Assembly: GCA_947652115.1 (NCBI GenBank)
Contig: OX393567.1
Span: forward strand, 16,849,143 to 16,913,142
Source: Blastomussa wellsi
Taxonomy: Eukaryota > Cnidaria > Anthozoa > Scleractinia > Plerogyridae
DNA length: 64,000 nt
Direction: 5' to 3'
Shown here piece after piece: positions 54,297 through 64,000 of the stretch; positions within the stretch are counted from its first letter, which is position 1, and every line of letters starts with the position of its first letter. The translations under genes were made by a program, and so were the position numbers. The notes below the pieces were generated by a model. The model was not told where the DNA came from. It did no database searches and saw nothing but the letters and a program-made list of their open reading frames with translations.

Positions 54297-54712
54297 GAGG
54301 CCTCGGTCGATATATCGACAGATATATCAGCTGACATATCAGCCAACTATCGACCAATAGTTGACAACCGACAGTCGGTCGACAGTCACCCAAGTATCGG
54401 TCAAAACTCGACCGATATGGTCTTAGTCATCGATACTCGACTGATACATAACCGATACTTGAGAAAAAGAAATAAACTCTTAAAAGCAATACAATTACGT
54501 TAATAGGAATATCGTAAAAGCCTTGCCTATTTTTTTAAGCTATTTTCTTATGAGCGTTAGTCAGTAAACGGACCGATACTTGACCAATCCCTGGCTGATA
54601 CTTCACCGACAGTCGATCGCTACATATTGACCGATATATGGGTCGTCTATCGGCCGACTGTCGACCAATAGTCGACCTGCATCGGCCGATATATTGGCCG
54701 AGGCCATCTAAA
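54297..54712. repeat. element built from iterated CGATA/TCGAC words
   Basis: Over about 415 bp, words such as TCGACCGATA, CGACAGTCG, CGATATATCG and ACCGATACTTGA recur in both orientations, many of them self-complementary. The ends are inverted: GAGGCCTCGGTCGATATAT and ATATATTGGCCGAGGCC. A central AT-rich gap (about 54470-54560) separates two motif-rich halves. No coding capacity. Confidence 0.65.
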
Positions 54713-55737
54713 GTACACACGATCCCAAAAGAGAACAAAGGTAAATGTAGGATCGCTCCTTAAAAAACCCATAACGGACCACTATCCATTGCGCGCATTT
54801 GTTATTGTTTATTGTGAGGCACCACAGTCTGATAGGCACTTTTCGACTCACACAAAAGATGGCAACTACAATTGACGAGCGCAATGCGTACCAGTTTGTC
54901 ATGGGTCTTTAACATTTGTTATGAAACCAATTACTTGTGTACACAAAATGGATCAGTGTTTTTATACACTGCTTGTAGTAAGTGACCAAACTGTTACCAT
55001 ATCAGATAATTTGCAAATGCAGTAATCACATCATTGTAAGATTCCTCATTTAATAGAATGATTTTTAAGTTAATGATACTTATGCTGATGAGTACTGTTA
55101 AATGCTAAGTGCTCAAAAATAAACTTATTTGTTTTAAATTGAGATCGTGACATCAGTGCACTGTGGTATGTAGAATAGGAAGGAAAATGTCCTCCAAACT
55201 GCTTAGTTACAAGCAAAAAATAAACAAAAATGTACATCTTCTATGCAAATAAACAGATATCCTGCAGCCCATCCACAGCAGACCTTGTTAACAATAAAAT
55301 TATTCATTCCAGGATTTAATTGCTGAATAATTTATGTTTCTTCTTGTTATTAGCTGTGGTTCCACCTGCCATTTTGCCCTTGGGAAAGTAGCACTTTACC
55401 CAAAGGGAGTGCGTGTTTCATGTGTGACCAATATCTGTCCACGGGAAATCACAATGGATACATCAAAAAGAACAAAAGAATTACCCATGACATTCCCAGA
55501 AGCAAGTCTTAGCGAATGAAGAAAACGTAATCGCAGACACATGTTGCGCATTCTTCTCAGGACAAAATGTTGAATTTTGAGATTGTTGTATGAGAAGCAA
55601 AAGTTCACCTCGGGTAATCATTTGTAATGTAACCAACAGATTTAACCTGATCGGAAACCCAAGCTGATCCCAACCTAAGCAAATTTTCTCACGGGGACAC
55701 CTTGATGGAAGTTGTGTGCAACCACGACTATTATTCA
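54713..55737. other. intergenic region without recognised genes
   Basis: AT-rich, with short open frames only; nothing with conserved content is seen. It is the 3' flank of the GH1 gene. Confidence 0.45.
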
Positions 55738-60860
<5,123 letters not shown>

Positions 60861-61641
60861 CTAGAAGAAAAGCAAAAAAACTGTGAACACCAGAAAAAAT
60901 TTCTGGAATGTTTATTGTGTAGTGACCAATCGCAGCAACGTTCAGGACACGCGAACAAACCTTAAAACCACAAACTAATGACCGTTGCTGTTTGCGGTTT
61001 AGTTTTCTCACACCTGATTGGCTTTTTCTTTGTAACACAATAACATTCCATAAACATTTCCGGTGTTCACGGTTTTATGGGAAAGACTGTAATTTTTACA
61101 GTACAACCCACCTTAGTGTGGCCATCCAACAAACTTTTTTGACAAGTTAGCCAATTAGAGAGCGCAAATTTGTTTGAGTTGTCCTGCCTCCTTGTTCAAA
61201 GCATGACAGGTTCAATGACAAAAAAAAATTCTCACTCTCTGATTGTTGTTTGTTGGGTGACCACACCAAGACACATCGCATTGTAAAAGGAGACAAATTG
61301 GAATTCAAATGCAAATTAAGCATTTGCTCACTGCAATTATTGTAATAACACACCAATAATTATATATTAACAAAATGTCCTAGCTTATCCTGTGTTGCCA
61401 CCTTCGTATTTCGTGTACGTATCTGTAATAAAAACTTTTTAAAAAAAAATATTATAGCAACTAATACACCTGCCAACCTTTTTCATTTTTAGAAATTGTG
61501 TCAGCCAACTGTAATATCTCAAAATTGATCTTGTACCCAGATGTGAGATCAAAGTGTTTGACCTGCAGGCGTGAGGCTCAGACGTTAAGTGCAAGAGTTG
61601 GTGGGTTTAATCACTAAAAATAATGTTGTCTCTACTCATAC

Positions 61642-61740
61642 CTGCATTGTTTTTACAGGTGTTTTATGTCCCTTTACAGGACAATGACCATCTAAAGTAC
61701 TTCCATCAATGACTGAACATACATTAGAATCTGATCCATC
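61642..61740 (-). pseudogene. paralogous copy of FRRS1 exon 3
   Basis: 99 bases, the same length as FRRS1 exon 3, with a TTTTAG acceptor and an ATGCAG|GTATGAG donor, open in frame. The 3' half (PVKGHKTPVKTM) is identical at DNA level to exon 3, while the 5' half has about fifteen substitutions, mostly amino-acid changing. Exon 2 is missing from this copy. Its end phase (0) matches the GH1 exon acceptor at 60861, so it might be spliced to GH1. Confidence 0.7.
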
Positions 61741-63175
61741 CTAAAATGGAAATAAACCAGTGAATAATAAGCTTTTATTCATCACTATAAAATACAGTGC
61801 TGCCCTACGAAACAATGTCTCCTAATAATTCTATACGGTAAAGCAATGGACAAAAGGTGCTGATTGACAAAACAATGAAATAGAAAAGAAAAGAACTGAC
61901 CACATAGGCATTGTTATTTTATCTTGTGGCTATAGTTTTATATCACTTGTTCTTGAGATATTCACATCAACTTCTGTTTGTTGTAATTTGTCAAAACTTA
62001 TTATGATCGAAAGTAAAACATGGGGCAAGAAATGGCAAGTATCTTAGTCTGTTGAGCATGAAGCGAATAAATATGGCTGCACAACATATGGGGGTGAGAA
62101 GACAAAATCTGCTATGTCAAACCAAACACATGCTTTGTGAACATTTCCAGAACAAGAAAATAGGGACATTCTCTGGGTATTAAAAAGGGACACAATAACA
62201 TAAAGAAGGCCAATAGAAATGTATTTTCAATTGATTCTAGACATTTTCTCATTAAAGAGAAAAGGGAGTAGATAGCGTTGAAAGAGGAGTCGACAGCGGG
62301 AAATTGGGAGGAGGTGGCCTGTGAAATAAGATGAAAAGAAAAAACCAACAGATGAATTTATTTTGAACTAGTGTCATAATATACCTGATCTATTATTGGG
62401 AATAGTAGATTGCGAATAATTACCAATACAACTAATAAAATCACCATAATAAAGTTACCGAAGTTTCTATCCCCACCATTCACCCCTCACCCCCTCTGCT
62501 CAACCCTCACACCTACCCCTCAGCCCCAGATTCAATCAACATCCATCATACCTGTGGAGGATGTAGAGGCCTTTGCTGTGGAATCCAACCATTACTGACT
62601 GGAACTACTGGAAGAAATTTATACTTTTGAGGTTATAAATTTTCCTGAACATTTTCTCACTTTGGATTCGTAAACAAAGCTGTCACCTTTCGGCATTGAC
62701 CCAAATAAGCCATCCCAATACCATGAGTTTCACAGTCTAATATGTAGAAATTTCAATTACCATGTCCCCCCCCCCCCCCCACCCCCTCCCACTAAACTAC
62801 TCTAAAGTTTGGGATGGAAAGTAAACAGCACATTTTGGGGTTTCAAAACAAAACTGACACTGAATTGTCCTGGAATCTTTTACAGATTATCCTTTGGCCT
62901 TTTTTTATTAGTATTACTGTTATTATTATTTTGTGTTTACATGTAATTATTTTTAGTGCCATGAATTGTAATAAATTGGGAGTGGTGAAAAATACTTCCA
63001 AAGATCAAAGTACAGAGAGCTTTTCAAGATCTCGGTTTATTTGTAAATTCTCCTCAAAGTGCGAACAAAGAACAAAATATCATAAACTGAGAACGAGGAG
63101 CTCTGCTGGCTAAGTCGACGTTTATAGACTCCAGTGTGATAATGACAGTATGCTAAAATGTGCTACTCACTTTAC
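61741..63175. repeat. diverged duplicate of FRRS1 introns
   Basis: Several stretches match the introns upstream of FRRS1 exon 3: 61740-61910 matches 43060-43220, 62180-62500 matches about 43690-43960, 62530-62700 matches about 46190-46330, and 63085-63175 matches 47690-47780. The interval corresponding to about 44000-46190, which contains exon 2, the microsatellite and the SINE, is absent, as is the minisatellite. Confidence 0.75.
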
Positions 63176-63242
63176 CTTTTAAAAGAAAACCAACAAATAC
63201 TCCTGCGAAGAATGATCTGTAAAGAAGTGTGATGCGTGCCAT
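63176..63242 (-). pseudogene. paralogous copy of FRRS1 exon 1 (signal peptide)
   Basis: 67 bases, the same length and end phase as FRRS1 exon 1, with an intact ATG and donor (AAAAG|GTAAAG). It encodes a signal peptide (LLYRSFFAGVFVGFLL). It cannot be spliced to the exon 3 copy (phase mismatch), but its phase 1 end fits the inner GH1 acceptor at 60850. It may therefore be a live first exon of the GH1 gene instead of a relic. Confidence 0.7.
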
Positions 63243-63604
63243 TCCCTATGCTGTTCGGGTGCCACGTCTTGTGCCACGTAGACTCTGTACCCTCTGGGCC
63301 CCCCATTTCTGTTCCCCCACACACGCTGCCTGATTCGCTTTCAAGCCAAAACTTAAATTAAGACAGTCGCTGAAAAGTTAAGCTTTGTACGCCGCGTATG
63401 GGTAAGTAATCTGATAAATGTTCTCTACTGACTTTCCCAGCTTGAAATTTTTGTGTCATAGTGCTATTTCTTTCAAAATTCTCCCACATTTCCCAGTCAA
63501 AAGTTCGAAGGAGTTCGCAGTCAATGGCTCCTCCTCGGTCTGGGCTGGGAACGAGATGCGGCGAAAACCGGAAGTGAAGTAAATGTGAGAGCTGATTTGC
63601 TGCT

Positions 63605-63770
63605 CTTTGCTTGGAAAGCCTTGGCGATTTAGCATTAATTCATATAACTCGCTTCTTGACGCCGATGAGATAGTGCATTCAGGTAGAACGTCTCAACGAA
63701 TGCATTCACACGAGTTATTCCAACATTTGAAGAAAGGAGAGAGTGGATTTTCACCTCCATTTTCAATATC
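63605..63770 (+). pseudogene. decayed F-box gene fragment
   Basis: The DNA matches the start of the F-box paralogue at 51438 (TTGGAAAGCCTTGGCGATTTAG, GCATTCAGGTAGAACGTCTC) but has small deletions and shifts of frame (after the LALIHITRFL-equivalent), then runs into unrelated sequence after about 63770. It is divergent from the exon 1 copy at 63242, mirroring the FRRS1/F-box arrangement. Confidence 0.7.
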
Positions 63771-64000
63771 TTTGTGTGTCCTGTTATTTAATCATCAATT
63801 TCGTCATCACATCGTCAAAAAAGTGTGTGGACTGCAGTTTTTTTTAACAATATGTGATGAAGAAATTCATGATTAAAATAATAGCTAGAACACACACCAA
63901 GTTTTCTAGAGACAAATATTGAAACTTGGCACACGGTTGTAATTAAATCATGTTTCCATGGCAACACACTCTTTTTAGGTCCCCTTGAACATGTTTTCAG
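63771..64000. other. right edge, no recognised gene
   Basis: AT-rich sequence with no supported feature. Confidence 0.4.

Noticed and set aside
62410..62598. 62-codon plus-strand frame
   Set aside because: It is antisense to the duplicated FRRS1 intron block and consists of low-complexity Pro/Thr sequence.
61642..63242. Splicing of the FRRS1 exon 1 copy directly to the exon 3 copy
   Set aside because: Exon 1 ends in phase 1 and exon 3 starts in phase 0, so the join would break the frame. Exon 2, which corrects the phase, is missing.

Overview
The window is eukaryotic and most likely from a cnidarian, probably a reef coral. Genes are split by GT-AG introns, the intergenic DNA is AT-rich and packed with short hairpin elements, tRNA-derived SINEs and Penelope-like fragments, and the protein set (coilin, formiminotransferase, DOMON/cytochrome b561 reductase, GH1 glycosidase, F-box) is metazoan. 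No species can be named from sequence alone. Exon boundaries below were worked out by hand from splice signals and phase; no search was run.

Layout, left to right. (1) 1609-7886, minus: coilin, five exons, with the C-terminal exons beyond the left edge. It is head-to-head with (2) 8007-10786, plus: a two-exon FTCDNL1-like formiminotransferase-domain protein, across a 120-bp divergent promoter. The FTCDNL1 intron holds the 3' end of a Penelope-like element (GIY-YIG domain plus a hammerhead-ribozyme-like motif). (3) 9851-17676: a 1,553-bp tandem duplication that copies the last FTCDNL1 exon. Its second copy is split by a very young, intact Ty3/gypsy element (12644-17360, 211-bp LTRs differing at one site, 5-bp target duplication); the first copy keeps the empty site. 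(4) 19277-21915, plus: a leucine-rich-repeat protein with an acidic tail, followed by two tRNA-like sequences. (5) 25667-27514, minus: an intronless gene for a secreted protein (signal peptide, dibasic site, hydrophobic helix, coiled coil, probable beta-propeller) that I cannot assign to a family. (6) 29624-31867, minus: a tentative three-exon gene of unknown function. (7) 32873-47850, minus: an eleven-exon FRRS1-like reductase, complete in the window, with all four b561 haem histidines. (8) 48681-49220, plus: an F-box gene divergent from FRRS1, with a frameshifted paralogue at 51438 and a decayed one at 63605. (9) 55738-60860, minus: a GH1 beta-glucosidase-like gene. Upstream of it (61642-63242) lie diverged copies of FRRS1 exons 3 and 1, both with intact splice sites.

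The genes do not form one pathway. The most interesting architecture is the right third. A block spanning the FRRS1 5' half and possibly the divergent F-box promoter was duplicated; the copy lost exon 2, and its surviving exons now sit directly upstream of, and in compatible phase with, a GH1 gene that has no visible signal peptide of its own. The other items most worth a second look are the duplication with paired empty and occupied gypsy sites (real, or two haplotypes joined in assembly), the two Penelope hammerhead-like motifs, the unassigned secreted protein, and elements built from iterated short motifs (TCGCGA, TTTCGGAC and CGATA-type words).
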